Part shown: positions 35,501-45,600 of the stretch, one piece after another
Numbering within the stretch: position 1 is the first letter of the stretch
How the letters are laid out: each line of letters opens with the position of its first letter
Source: Streptomyces sp. NBC_00459
Lineage (GTDB): Bacteria; Actinomycetota; Actinomycetes; Streptomycetales; Streptomycetaceae
DNA: 64,000 nt
NCBI RefSeq assembly: GCF_036013955.1
Contig: NZ_CP107903.1
Coordinates: 8,246,001 to 8,310,000 of the forward strand
Direction: 5' to 3'
Position numbers and translations under genes: made by a program
The notes under the pieces: generated by a model
The model's input: the letters and a program-made list of their open reading frames with translations, nothing else
The model's database searches: none
What the model was told of the DNA's origin: nothing

Positions 35501-36270
35501 ACCGTCACCTCCCCGCGCACCGACTGGTGCCAGGCCAGCGCCCGCCGTTCCACCGTACGGGCGCCCACGTTGATGACCAGGCCGAGCAGCCCCGTGACCA
35601 CGATGAGCGCGTACATCTCCGGCACCGCCTGCGAGTTCTGGGCGACGGCGATGCGCGCGCCCAACCCCGGTGCGCCGATGACCAGTTCGGCGGTGACCGT
35701 GAGGATCAGCGCCACGGCAGCGGCGAGGCGCACCCCCGTCATGACGTACGGCAGGGCGGTCGGCCACAGCACATGGCGGATCCGTGCCCAGGTGCCGAGA
35801 CCGTACGAGCGGGCCGTCTCGTCCGCGACCGGGTCGAGGTCCTGGATGCCGTGGAGGACCTGGACGAGCACCTGCCAGAAGGCCGCGTAGACGACGAGGA
35901 GGAGGACCGAGCGCAGTTCGCTGCCGTACAGGAGGACGGCGAGCGGGATCAGCGCGACCGACGGGATCGGGCGCAGGAACTCGATCGTCGACGCCGTGGC
36001 CTCGCGCAGATACGGCACGACCGACACGACGACCCCGACGACGATGCCGGCGCCCACCGCGACCGCCAGCCCCAGCGCCCAGCCGGTGAGCGTGTCGCCG
36101 AGCGCCGTCCAGAACGTGTCGTCGGACAGTTCGTCGCCGAGGGCGCCGGCGATCCGGGCGACGGGCGGGAAGTACGCCTCCTTGACGAGACCGAGCCGCG
36201 GCACCGCCTCGCCCAGGGCGAGGAAAACCGCGAGCCCGGTCGCGCCGAGCAAGGCGTTCGCCCCCCTCAC
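35497..36270 (-). CDS. ABC transporter permease (SsuC/TauC type), second copy
   Basis: 257 residues with five or six membrane segments and the loop DETARSYGLGTWARIRHVLWPTALP near residue 150. It starts at GTG 36270, overlapping the binding-protein stop as GTGA. It is clearly related to the next permease but well diverged, so the importer probably uses two different subunits. Confidence 0.82.
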   Translation of the reverse strand: MRGANALLGATGLAVFLALGEAVPRLGLVKEAYFPPVARIAGALGDELSDDTFWTALGDTLTGWALGLAVAVGAGIVVGVVVSVVPYLREATASTIEFLRPIPSVALIPLAVLLYGSELRSVLLLVVYAAFWQVLVQVLHGIQDLDPVADETARSYGLGTWARIRHVLWPTALPYVMTGVRLAAAVALILTVTAELVIGAPGLGARIAVAQNSQAVPEMYALIVVTGLLGLVINVGARTVERRALAWHQSVRGEVTV

Positions 36271-37238
36271 GGCAGCAGCTTGTCCAGGTCGGGGGACTGT
36301 TTGAAGAGACCGTCCGCCTCACCCAGCTTCTCCAGTGCCTCGATCGAGGCGCGGTTCGCCTCGGCCGGCCACTTCGGCAGGGTCACCTTCGCCAGCACGT
36401 CCGCCGGGATCTTGGTGTACGTCGTCACGGCCTGGCGGGCCTCGTCCGGGTGGGCGTCGGCGTACGCGAGGGACTCGGCGGTCGCCTCCTGGAACTTCTT
36501 CACCAACTCCGGGTTCTGCTGGGCGTACCGGGTCGAGGTGAAGTACATCGCGACGGTGCAGTCGGGCGCGACGTCCACCAGCGGCGAGGCGATCTCACGG
36601 CCGCCCTGGCTCTTGACGGTCGCGAGGGCAGGCTCGACGACCTGGGCCGCGTCGATCTGACCGCTGTCGAGGGCGGCGGGCATCTGGTCGAAGGCCAGCT
36701 CGACGAACGTCACCTTGTCCGGGTCGCCGCCCGCCTTGCGCACCGACTCGCGCACCGACGTCTCGTTGATGTTCTTCAGGGTGTTGACGGCGACCTTCTT
36801 GCCCTCCAGCTCCTTCGCCGACTTGATCGGACTGTCCTTCTTCACGGTGAGGGCGCTGAAGTCCTTGCCCTGCACGCCGGTCGACGCGATGCCGTTGGCG
36901 ACTGCCTTGACGGGCACGCTGTTGGACTGGGCGATCATCAGCGACGTCACGTTGCTGAAGCCGAACTGGAACTGCCCGCTGACGACACCCGGCACGATCG
37001 CCGCGCCGCCCTGCGCGAGGGTCAGGGACAGCTTGAGCCCGCGCTCGCTGAAGAAGCCCTTCTGCTGGCCGAGATAGAGAGGCGCGACATCGACGATGGG
37101 GATGATGCCGACCTTGAGAGTGGTGGTGCCGCCGGACGGCGTGGTGCCGCCCGACGAACCGGAACCGCCCGACGAACCACAGGCCGTCGCGGTGACCAGG
37201 AGCGTGACGGCCGTGAGACCGGTGAACAGACGACGCAA
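36267..37238 (-). CDS. Substrate-binding lipoprotein (SsuA/TauA/NrtA type)
   Basis: 323 residues starting at TTG 37238, which has AGGAGGAG five bases upstream. This places the signal peptide LRRLFTGLTAVTLLVTATAC right at the N-terminus with the lipobox Cys at about 20. An ATG 25 codons earlier has no such site. A Ser/Gly/Thr-rich linker precedes the binding domain (VGIIPIVDVAPLYLGQQKGFF, SVPVKAVANGI, KKVAVNTLKNI). It captures the substrate outside the cell for the two permeases. The IS inserted just upstream has separated it from the oxygenase genes. Confidence 0.83.
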   Translation of the reverse strand: MRRLFTGLTAVTLLVTATACGSSGGSGSSGGTTPSGGTTTLKVGIIPIVDVAPLYLGQQKGFFSERGLKLSLTLAQGGAAIVPGVVSGQFQFGFSNVTSLMIAQSNSVPVKAVANGIASTGVQGKDFSALTVKKDSPIKSAKELEGKKVAVNTLKNINETSVRESVRKAGGDPDKVTFVELAFDQMPAALDSGQIDAAQVVEPALATVKSQGGREIASPLVDVAPDCTVAMYFTSTRYAQQNPELVKKFQEATAESLAYADAHPDEARQAVTTYTKIPADVLAKVTLPKWPAEANRASIEALEKLGEADGLFKQSPDLDKLLP

Positions 37239-37452
37239 GACTCCTCCTGTGGGACCGATCGAGGTACTCCGACAGGTTGTGCCAGGTGGTGGCGAGTTGT
37301 GCGCGGACAGCACAGACGTGCTCAGTTGTTCTCAGGCGTTCTCAGCGGGAACGTAAAGCCCCGGGTGAAGCAGGGTCAATGCCTTTGCCCTGTGAGTCGC
37401 CGCCCCGGTGCGGACCGGGACGGCGAGATGGTGGCTCTCACGGTGGCGCTAG

Positions 37453-38428
37453 ACGAGTCATTCCGATGTGATCAGTGGTCGTAGGCGATGAGGGATCGTA
37501 GGACCGGCTGGCCGGTCTTGTGGTTGTGCCAGATCGCAGCAGCCATCGCGAGGACGCGCTGGGCGACGCGGACGGCGACGCCTTCGAAGGTCCGGCCGCC
37601 GTGCTGTTCCAGGTCGAGCTGGCCCTTGAGGGTGTCGTTGACCGACTCGATCAACTGCCGCACCGACTTCAGCAGGGACTCGCCCTTGCGTTTCTTCTCG
37701 CGCTTGAACGACGGCCGCAGCAACTCAGCGCCCCTCAGGGCCAGATCGGCCTCGAACTCCCTGGAAGCGAAACCCTTGTCGGAGATCACCAGCAGCCCCG
37801 GCCGGTTCGTGACCGTCTCGGGTTCGCGGTCGAGCATCGCGGTCAGTACCTCGCGCTCATCCAACTTCGGGGTCGCCAGAGCCCACAGGATCGGCATCCC
37901 GGTCGGGGTGCACACCAGGAACAGGCGCAGGCCCCAGAAGAACCGGCTGTGACTGGCGCAGTACCCGTATCCGGCCCAGCCGGCCATGTCCGACCGCTTC
38001 ACCGTCGGACGCGAGCGACCGCACTCCACCGGCGTCGAGTCGACGATCCAGTGGTTGTCGAACCAGAAGTCCGTATCGACGGCCAGCAGCCGTATCGCCT
38101 TCTTGACCAACGGCAACGCAGCCCGCAGCCGCTTGTTCCAGCCCGGCTGCCTGGGCACGTACGGGAACATCCCGCCCAGGCGGGAGTCCACGAACCGCAG
38201 CCACCGCGACTCCGAGGTGAAGCCCAGCAACGCCTGCGCGACAGCGAGGCAGACAAGCTCGGAATCCGTCAGCCGCGGCGGCCGGCCCAGCCACCGGGTA
38301 CCCCCGATCTCGTCGTCGATCTTCACGTACAGTGCGGTCAGCAGGGCGTCCAGGTTGTTCGTCACACAACGATCTTGGACGCCCTGTCTGCGTTCCCGGA
38401 CACACCGTCAGCATTCGGAATGACTCGT
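37453..38428 (-). mobile_element. Insertion sequence (976 bp, IS982-like), intact
   Basis: The element is bounded by 14-bp perfect terminal inverted repeats, ACGAGTCATTCCGA at 37453-37466 and its complement at 38415-38428. It is flanked by CTAG on both sides (37449-37452 and 38429-38432), most simply a 4-bp target duplication. One full-length transposase gene fills it. It lies between the oxygenase-reductase genes and the ABC importer genes, all on the same strand. The family call is from the protein; a CTAG duplication is also typical of IS5-group elements. Confidence 0.85.
37472..38365 (-). CDS. IS982-like DDE transposase
   Basis: 297 residues, full length between the terminal repeats. The N-terminal helical part (RPPRLTDSELVCLAVAQALLGF) is followed by the catalytic region, with HWIVDSTPVECG giving the first Asp, VISDKGFASREFEADL the second Asp and LIESVNDTLKGQLDLEQHGG the Glu. 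This order fits IS982-type enzymes. No frameshift or internal stop is present, so the element may be active. Confidence 0.8.
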   Translation of the reverse strand: MTNNLDALLTALYVKIDDEIGGTRWLGRPPRLTDSELVCLAVAQALLGFTSESRWLRFVDSRLGGMFPYVPRQPGWNKRLRAALPLVKKAIRLLAVDTDFWFDNHWIVDSTPVECGRSRPTVKRSDMAGWAGYGYCASHSRFFWGLRLFLVCTPTGMPILWALATPKLDEREVLTAMLDREPETVTNRPGLLVISDKGFASREFEADLALRGAELLRPSFKREKKRKGESLLKSVRQLIESVNDTLKGQLDLEQHGGRTFEGVAVRVAQRVLAMAAAIWHNHKTGQPVLRSLIAYDH

Positions 38429-39364
38429 CTAGAGGTCGAGGACGAGCCGTGGACCACGGCACCGGGACACACAGATGAGCATCGTCTCGCCCGCCTCCCG
38501 TTCCTCGTCCGTCAGCACCGAGTCCCGGTGGTCCGGGGTGCCTTCGAGCACGTCCGTCTCACAGGTGCCGCACGTGCCCTCGGTGCACGAGAAGAGCACC
38601 TCGACCCCGGCGCCGCGCACGGCGTCCAGCACGGACACCTCGACGGGCACGGTCAGCGTACGACCACTGCGCTGCAGGACGACCTCGAACTCGCTGTCCG
38701 CGCCGACCTGTTGGGCCTTGGGTGCGAACCGCTCGACGTGCAGCGCACCGGCCGGGCAGACCGACTCGACCGCGTCGAGAAGGGCCCCGGGCCCGCAGCA
38801 GTAGACAAGGGTGCCTTCCGGCAGCCGCCCGATCTCCGCGTCGAGGTCCAGGAGTCCGGTCTCGTCCTGCGGAGCGAACGTGACCTTGTCCCCGTACCGC
38901 CCCAACTCCTCGGTGAACGCCATGGAGTTACGGGTGCGCCCGCCGTACAGCAGCGTCCACTCGGCGCCCGCGGCCTCGGCGGCGGCGAGCATCGGCAGGA
39001 TCGGGGTGATGCCGATACCGCCCGCGACGAAGCGGTAGCGGGGCGCCGGCCTGAGGGCGAAGTGGTTCCGGGGCCCGCGTACCCGCACCTTGTCCCCGAG
39101 CTTCAACTGCCCGTGCACATAGGCCGATCCGCCGCGTCCGTCCGGCTCGCGCAGTACCGCGATCCGCCATGCCGACCGGTCGGCGGGGTCGCCGCACAGT
39201 GAGTACTGCCGCTCCAGCTCCGGCCCGAGCACGACATCGACATGCGCGCCCGGCTCCCAGCCCGGCAGTTCCTCGCCCAGCGGATGCCGCAGGACGAGCG
39301 TCAGCACACCGTCGGCGGCCGACTCCCGCCGCTCGACGACGAGTTCGGCTTCGTACACGCTCAT
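38429..39364 (-). CDS. Oxygenase reductase with FMN/NAD and 2Fe-2S domains (VanB-like)
   Basis: 311 residues: an N-terminal flavin domain (RQYSLCGDP), a nucleotide domain (FVAGGIGITPILPML and YCCGPGALLD) and a C-terminal plant-type ferredoxin with Cys in FSCTEGTCGTCETDVLEG and a last Cys in LICVSRC. It carries electrons from NAD(P)H to the Rieske oxygenase encoded upstream. The ATG at 39364 overlaps the small gene before it as ATGA. Its stop codon TAG is part of the CTAG target duplicated by the IS, so the protein ends normally even though the IS begins at the next base. Confidence 0.83.
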   Translation of the reverse strand: MSVYEAELVVERRESAADGVLTLVLRHPLGEELPGWEPGAHVDVVLGPELERQYSLCGDPADRSAWRIAVLREPDGRGGSAYVHGQLKLGDKVRVRGPRNHFALRPAPRYRFVAGGIGITPILPMLAAAEAAGAEWTLLYGGRTRNSMAFTEELGRYGDKVTFAPQDETGLLDLDAEIGRLPEGTLVYCCGPGALLDAVESVCPAGALHVERFAPKAQQVGADSEFEVVLQRSGRTLTVPVEVSVLDAVRGAGVEVLFSCTEGTCGTCETDVLEGTPDHRDSVLTDEEREAGETMLICVSRCRGPRLVLDL

Positions 39365-39561
39365 CGGCTGCTTCCTTGCCCCTGGTCGGCCTGCGGTTCG
39401 TGTCCCTGCGGATGGGCGAGCATCCACTCCCACATCTCGATGGGGTCCTGCGAGCTGTGCTCACGGCCGCAGTGGCAGGTGCCGTGCAGGACGTCCGTGC
39501 CGGGCAGCCAGGCGATGCGGTAGATCTCGCGTGGTGTTTCGGAGAGGGGCCTGCCGCTCAC
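39361..39561 (-). CDS. Small conserved-looking protein between oxygenase and reductase
   Basis: 66 residues starting at GTG 39561 (GTGA overlap with the oxygenase stop) and ending in an ATGA overlap with the reductase, so all three are translationally coupled. It has one CHCGREH motif near residue 32 and an aromatic helix EMWEWMLAHP. With only two Cys and two His it could form a small metal site or a docking peptide. I do not recognise it; the double coupling argues for a job in the oxygenase system. Confidence 0.6.
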   Translation of the reverse strand: MSGRPLSETPREIYRIAWLPGTDVLHGTCHCGREHSSQDPIEMWEWMLAHPQGHEPQADQGQGSSR

Positions 39562-40622
39562 AGGACCTTCTCCACGGGCTTGTCGCCCTCCTCGACCAGC
39601 CGGGCGAGGATCCGGCGGGCGGCGAGACCACCGGTGTCGATGTTGATGCTCAGCTCCTGATACCCGGACCGCTCCGAACCCAGCGTCCGCTGAAGGAGGT
39701 TGAGCGCGTCGACGTCCTGCATGACCACGGTGTGGTTGTTGCCCCGCAGGAACTCGGTGACCTCGTCGTCGTCCGTGGCCCAGTCGCGCGAGACCATCCA
39801 GAAGTCGTACACCTTCCCGTCGGCCGACGGTGTGATGGCGTACGTGATCTCGGTGTGGAAACCGTTCGGGTCGCTGCCGTCGGCCTCGGGCAGGACACCC
39901 ACCGGCGCGATCCGGCTGTGCAGCAGATACAGGCACGGCGCGTGGTACTCGATGTCCTGCCAGCGGGTGATCCGCCCCTCGATGCCGGTCGACCTGGCGT
40001 AGAACGGCGGGCACTCGGCGTCGTCCATGTGCCGGCTCACCCGGACGATGCCCGCGCCCTCGTCGACCTCTGTGTTGATCGGCGTCTCGGCGACCTCGGG
40101 GGTACCGATGTAGCCGCCGTGCAGATAGGTCTCGTGGGAGAGGTCGAGGAGGTTGTCGACGAGCAGCCCGTAGTCGGCGTCGATCGGCTCCATGCCCTTG
40201 ACGGTGACCCAGCCGGGGGAGTCGAGGTGCCGGGCCCGCGGAATGGTGTCGGCGTCGGCGAGGGCCGGGTCGCCTATCCACACCCAGATCAGGGCGTCCT
40301 GCTCGACCACCGGGTAGGAGGCGACACGGGCGGTGCGCGGGATGCGTTTCTGCCCGGGCACGTACACGCACGTACCCGTGGTGTCGTAGGTGAAGCCGTG
40401 GTAACCGCACACGATCCGGTCGCCGTCCAGGCCACTCTCGGAGAGCGGGTAGCGCCGGTGCACACAGCGGTCGGCGAGGGCGATGGGCGTTCCCTCGTCC
40501 TCGGTGCGGTAGAACACGAGGGGTTCACCGAGGACCGTCCGGCCGAGCAGCTCCCGCCCCACCTCGTGGCTGTAGGCGGCGACGTACCACTGGTTCCTGG
40601 CGAAGGCGGTGGTGTGAGGCAT
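39558..40622 (-). CDS. Rieske non-haem iron oxygenase, VanA-like
   Basis: 354 residues. The Rieske centre uses the paired motifs CVHRRYPLSESG and CGYHGFTYD, about 17 residues apart, near residues 50-75. The mononuclear iron site is seen as DNLLDLSHETYLH near 165. This size and layout match the vanillate O-demethylase oxygenase group, which acts without a beta subunit. With the downstream reductase it would demethylate or hydroxylate an aromatic acid. The ABC importer further along may bring that compound in. Confidence 0.8.
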   Translation of the reverse strand: MPHTTAFARNQWYVAAYSHEVGRELLGRTVLGEPLVFYRTEDEGTPIALADRCVHRRYPLSESGLDGDRIVCGYHGFTYDTTGTCVYVPGQKRIPRTARVASYPVVEQDALIWVWIGDPALADADTIPRARHLDSPGWVTVKGMEPIDADYGLLVDNLLDLSHETYLHGGYIGTPEVAETPINTEVDEGAGIVRVSRHMDDAECPPFYARSTGIEGRITRWQDIEYHAPCLYLLHSRIAPVGVLPEADGSDPNGFHTEITYAITPSADGKVYDFWMVSRDWATDDDEVTEFLRGNNHTVVMQDVDALNLLQRTLGSERSGYQELSINIDTGGLAARRILARLVEEGDKPVEKVL

Positions 40623-40780
40623 GGAGAGTCCGTCCCTGTCGGCGGGGCGCCGTCGCCCCGCGTGCCGTGGTTGTGAACAGGGTCGTGACACCACGGGCGG
40701 CTCGGCAAGGAGGCTTCTGCCAGGCGGAAGAACTTCCACGAAAGGCCTGGTCACGGCATCGGTCCGAAAGCTGCCGGGAG

Positions 40781-40816
40781 CGCCCCGGCGCACCCGTGAG
40801 CGGGCGTGCCGGGGCG
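40781..40816 (-). terminator. Hairpin terminator after the secreted crystallin-like gene
   Basis: CGCCCCGGC (40781-40789) pairs perfectly with GCCGGGGCG (40808-40816), 14 bp past the stop at 40831 on the minus strand. The remaining 160 bp up to the oxygenase start should hold its promoter, but no clear hexamers were found. Confidence 0.6.
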
Positions 40817-40830
40817 TGCTCGGCGGATCC

Positions 40831-41289
40831 TCAGTGCTGGCTGCAGTAGTTGACCCAGCGGTGCGAGGAGATGTTGTTGTTGACGCTGGCACCGAATCCT
40901 TCCAGGCCCGCGCCGTACGTGAAGTGGTACTTGTTGGTGGTGGTGTCGATCCAGCGGTCACCCTGGTCGATGCAGGCGTGCGCGCCGCCGCCGTTGGGGG
41001 CGGTGTACAGGTCGACCGCGTCGTTGCCGCCCTCGTAGCCGTTGTTCCAGATGTCGGAGGTCAGATTGCGGCAGCTGCCCCAGTTGTCGGAGTTGCCTTC
41101 CCACTTGCACTCCCGGCCGCCGCCGTACGGCTGGGTGTAGACGTGGAGGAAGCCGTCCCCGGAGGCGAGCCGGGCGGTCTTGGTCCCCTGGGATCCCGTG
41201 TCCAGTGCGCTGGCGCTGGAGAGCGGGGAGAAGAGGGCGGCGACGGCGACGGCCGAGGCCGCGACGGTGACGAGACGCTTGACGGACAT
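40831..41289 (-). CDS. Secreted beta/gamma-crystallin-like protein (peptidase inhibitor I36 type)
   Basis: 152 residues with a Sec signal peptide (MSVKRLVTVAASAVAVAALF, cleaved near SSASA at 26-30). The mature 120 residues show crystallin-type Greek-key features: GFLHVYTQPYGGG, DIWNNGYEGGND and DLYTAPNGGGAHACI, with four Cys likely paired. Small Streptomyces metalloprotease inhibitors share this fold. Inhibition of an extracellular protease is possible but not shown. The ATG at 41289 is preceded by GCGAGG. Confidence 0.7.
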   Translation of the reverse strand: MSVKRLVTVAASAVAVAALFSPLSSASALDTGSQGTKTARLASGDGFLHVYTQPYGGGRECKWEGNSDNWGSCRNLTSDIWNNGYEGGNDAVDLYTAPNGGGAHACIDQGDRWIDTTTNKYHFTYGAGLEGFGASVNNNISSHRWVNYCSQH

Positions 41290-41387
41290 GATGATCCTCG
41301 CTTCGTTGTCAGAGATGTGAGCTGGGTGAACGGGGTGGTGCGACCACGGCTCGCGGCCGTGGTGGTCTGTGGGGGAGCGGGCCGGGC

Positions 41388-42281
41388 TCAGTCGCCGCGT
41401 GCGACGATCGCGCGGGCTCGGGGCAGCGCCTCGCGCTGGAGGCGCGCGAGATCGGCCGACTCCCGGGGATAGCGTCGCCGCAGCTCGTCGCGGTACTGGG
41501 CGTCCAGGGACTTCGCCACGGACGACAGACCGCTGGAGGCGGCGCAGCTCGCCTCGGCCGAGGCGAGCCGGATCTCCTTGGCGCGCGGCCACGGCGTTTG
41601 CGACTGGGTGGCCGCGGCACGGGCCGGCGCGGGGCCGGCGTAGGTGTAGCCCTGCTCGCGCATGCAGCGCGCCCATGGCTTGAGGGCCGCCCGGTAGCGC
41701 TTGTCGTTCGACACGAGACCGACGCGCATGTCGCCCAGGCTGCGGGTGACCCGGGTGGCCCGGAACCAGGCCTGGAGGTCGGAGTACAGCTGCCGTTGGG
41801 CGGTGGCCTGGCAGCCCTGGTCGCTGTGGGTGACCTGCATGCCGTTGGGCAGCCGGACCGAGAGCCCTTCCGGCTGCGCCCCGTTGAGGGCGCTCACCAG
41901 GACGGACCTGGTCTTCGCCGGCATGGAACGGAAGTACCGCTGGTTGGGGTCGCGCCGGGCCTCGGCGTCCTCGGCGAGCCGCAGATCGGTGCCGTAGCCG
42001 TGCGCCCTCGCCCACGCCGGGTCGTCCACGACGTAGGGGAACCGCGTCGAGACGTTGTCGGACTGGGGAGGCTCGACCCAGAATTTGTGCCCCTGCTTCT
42101 CCATGCACTCCTTGATGAGGAGCTGTTCGGCGAGCTGCAGCGTCTCCCGCGGTGCGCCCTCGGCCCGGTGCGTGCCGACGTCGGCGGCGGCGCCGGGGTC
42201 GGCAGCGGCGCCGCCCACGCAGCCGGTGGCCGTCGTGGCCAGCAGGCCGGCGGTCAGCAGGGCCAGGGTCCAGCGGTGCAT
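41388..42281 (-). CDS. Lipoprotein of unknown function
   Basis: 297 residues. The signal MHRWTLALLTAGLLATTATGC ends in a lipobox Cys at residue 21, so it is anchored outside the membrane. The mature part is helical with repeated Cys-containing segments (LLIKECMEKQGHKFW and PWARCMREQGYTY), as in a class of actinobacterial lipoproteins without known role. The ATG at 42281 follows GGGAGG. It is divergent from the AfsR-type regulator gene. Confidence 0.7.
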   Translation of the reverse strand: MHRWTLALLTAGLLATTATGCVGGAAADPGAAADVGTHRAEGAPRETLQLAEQLLIKECMEKQGHKFWVEPPQSDNVSTRFPYVVDDPAWARAHGYGTDLRLAEDAEARRDPNQRYFRSMPAKTRSVLVSALNGAQPEGLSVRLPNGMQVTHSDQGCQATAQRQLYSDLQAWFRATRVTRSLGDMRVGLVSNDKRYRAALKPWARCMREQGYTYAGPAPARAAATQSQTPWPRAKEIRLASAEASCAASSGLSSVAKSLDAQYRDELRRRYPRESADLARLQREALPRARAIVARGD

Positions 42282-42669
42282 GGGGCGCCTCCCGGGGCTC
42301 TTCTCGAACGAACGTGTTGCTTTCGAGCCGTTGACGCCTCACGGGCCGCATCCGTATGCCCTTGGACCGGAGGATTTTTTCTTTCTCCGGCGGTCATACG
42401 AGGGCGCCACGAGAGCCGTCGTTCCTGCACGGGACCGGACTCACCGAACGTCGGCATCCAGCCAACCGGCAATGGCGGCAAGGGGGTTCGCCCGCCGGCG
42501 AGAGTGCGGCCGACATCTGTTGTCCACCGGGAGGTTGCCGGGGGTCGGTACCGGTCGGCCGCACCGATCGGATCCGGACACCGCTGCCCGGCCGCCGCCC
42601 TGTCATGAGAGTGATCGCCGATATCCTTGCCGTGTCCCGCGGGGCGGACGGTACGGCGATCGGGGAGCG
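42282..42669. other. 388-bp intergenic region between lipoprotein and AfsR-type genes
   Basis: It has no convincing gene. A small stem, CCGGAG (42367-42372) and CTCCGG (42385-42390), encloses an unusually T-rich loop (GATTTTTTCTTT) that stands out in this GC-rich DNA. Promoters for both divergent genes should lie here but no clear -35/-10 pair was found. Confidence 0.6.
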
Positions 42670-45600
42670 ATGTTCGAAGTACGCCTGCTCGGGCCGGTCG
42701 AGGTCTGGGAGGGCGACCGGCGGGCTCCGCTCGGCGGTGTCAGACCCCTCGCGGTCCTGTCGGCGCTGGTCGTCCACCTCGGCGAGGTGCTCTCCACCGA
42801 GCGGCTCGTGGACTGCGTCTGGGACGAGCAGGCGCCGGCCACCGCAGGCGCCCTGGTGGCCACCCATGTCTCCGCCGTACGGCGTGCGCTGGCCAGGGTC
42901 ACGCCGGCCACAGTCGTCCGGACGCGGCCACCCGGATACGTCGCCGACCTCGAACCGTCCCAGATCGACGCCCGCCGTTTCGAGGATCTCCTCGCCTCGG
43001 GCCGGTCCTCGGCCGCAGCGGGCCGGCCCGAGGAGGCCGCCGACCTGCTGTCCGAGGCGCTGGGGCTGTGGCGCGGCCCGGAGGCGCTGGAAGGGCTCGG
43101 CCAGTCGTTCGCCCGGATCGAGGCCGCCCGGCTGGCGGAGCTGCGGCTCATCGCCCAGGAGGAGTCCTTCGCCCTGCAGCTGGACCTGGGCGGCCCGGAC
43201 CGGACGATCGCGCCCCTCCTCGCGCACGTTGCCGCCCACCCCCTGCGGGAGCGGCCACGCGGCCAGCTGATGACCGCCCTGTATCGCGCAGGCCGGGTCT
43301 CCGACGCCCTGCGCACCTACCAGGAGGGCCGCGCGATCCTGCGCGAGGAGCTGGGCATCGATCCCGGGCCCCGGCTGCGGTCGCTGCACCAGGCGGTACT
43401 GACCGACGACGCGAAGCTGTCGGGCACCGCCGGCCCGCAGAGCACGGGGCGGGAGCCGGCAGGGCTCCCGAAGCAGCCGTCGGGCGCCACCGGTCACGTC
43501 TCCGGCGCCCCCGCGAGGCCCGCGCCGTCCCATCTCCCGCCGGACATCGCCGACTTCGTGGGCCGCTCCGAGCAGATCGACTGGGCCGCCTCGCTGCTGG
43601 GCAAGGTCGACGAGGACGGCCGCACCGCCTCACCGATCGGGGTGCTCTCCGGCCGGTCCGGAACAGGCAAGACCGCGCTCGCCGTACACGTGGGCCACAG
43701 GATGTCCGCGCTCTTCCCGGACGGCCGCCTGTTCGTGGACCTGCGCGCGGGGGACACCGCTCCGCTGCAGCCCGCCGACGCCCTCGCCAGGCTGCTGCGC
43801 GCCATGGGTGCCGACCCCGAGACCCTGCCGACCTCCGTCGAGGAGCTGACAGGGCTGTATCGCACACACATCGGGCCCCGGCGCGTCCTGCTGATCCTGG
43901 ACAACGCGGCCGGCGAGGCGCATGTACGGCCGCTGCTGCCGCCCGGCCCCGGCTGTGCGGTACTCGTCACGAGCCGACGCCGGCTGGTGGCGCTGGAGGG
44001 CGCCGCCCACCTGGACCTGGCCGTGCCCGACCAGGCGGAGGCACTCGAACTGCTGCGCCGCGTCGCCGGCCCGGATCGTACCGAGGCCGAGCCGGAGGGG
44101 GCCGCCGAGATCGTCGCGCTGTGCGGGCGGCTGCCGCTGGCGGTGCGCATCGCCGGCGCCCGGCTGGCGGCCCGCCCGCACTGGGCGCCCGGACGGCTCG
44201 CCCGGCGACTGCGTGACGAGCGCAGCCGGCTCAACGAACTGCGCGCCGGGGACCTGGAGTTGCGCACCAGCCTTGAGCTCGGATACGCCGACCTGGACCT
44301 GCCGGAGCGGCGGGCGCTGCGCCGGTTGGCCCTGCTCGATCTGCCGGACTTCGCCGCCTGGATCGCCGCCCCGCTGCTGGACATCGGCACGCCGGAAGCC
44401 GAGGAGGCGGTGGAGCGGCTGGTGGACTGCCACTTCATCGACGTGATCGGCGTCGACGACACGGGGCGCAGCCGGTACCGCATCCATGACCTGGCCCGCG
44501 AGCACGCTCGTGAACGGTGTCTGTCCGAGGAGAGCGCCGAGGAGCGCGGCGCGGCCGTGCTGCGGCTGGTGGCCTCCTGGCTGGGACTGGCCAGGACGGC
44601 GGCCGCCCGGGGTCCGGGTGCGGCCGGCCGGTACTTCCCCGAGCCCGCAGCCGTACGGCCTCTCGACGCGGAGACGGAGGAGGAGCTGCTCGAGCGCCCC
44701 GCGTCCTGGTTCGCCGCCGAGCAGGCCTGTCTGCTCGCAGCGGTGGAGTACTGCGCCGACAACGGTATGGACCGGGCCGCCCGCGATCTGGCCGGGGCGC
44801 TGATCGCGAGTTCGGCCGCGCTGTACAACCAGTTCGACGCCTGGTCCCGTTCGCACGCGGCGGCCATGGCCGCGGTGCACCGCAGCGGGGACGGCGAGGG
44901 CGAGGCCTGGCTGCTCGCGGGGTTGGGGCAACTGCGGTACGAGCAGGACGAGTTCGAGGAGTCGTACGCCTACTTCGCCAAGGCCCTGCGGCTGTTCGAG
45001 GCACGCGGCGATGTGCCCGGGGGCGAGGCGCTCGCGCTTGCCGGAATGGGCACGGCCCGCCGCGAACAGGCCGGGTACGCCGAGGCGTTGGAGCTGCTGA
45101 ACGCGGCGCTCGCGCTGTACGGGGAGCCGGCCGAGCGGGGCGCCCGCGCCCGGGTGCTGTACGGCATCGGTCATGTGCACCGGGAACAGGGGCGCGGCGA
45201 GCAGGCCCGCCAGGTGCTCACACGGGCGCTGGAGCTGTACCGCGCGGAGGGCGACCGGCACGGTGAGGCGTTGACCCTGCGCTCACTGGCCCTGTGCCAC
45301 CGGGCCGAGGACGAGTTCGAGGACGCCGAGCGGGTGCTGCACCAGGCGCTGCGGATCTTCAACGGCCTGCGGGACACGTTCGGGGTGATGTACACCGAAC
45401 AGTCGCTGGCCAAGACGGAGTTGCGACTGGGCCGCCTCGACGAGGCACGGGCGCGGCTCGGCCGGTGCCTGGGCGTCGCCCGTGAACGCCAGGACAGGTT
45501 CGGCGAGGCCCTCGTCCTGCGCACCCTGGGCGAGTTGCATCTGGCGGCCGGTGATCCCGGCCGCGCCCGGGAGCCGCTGGAGCAGGCGCTGTCGGCCTGG

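Noticed and set aside
37239..37452. Extra gene between the binding-protein gene and the IS
   Set aside because: Short frames lack ribosome sites; the stretch is the importer leader and promoter region.
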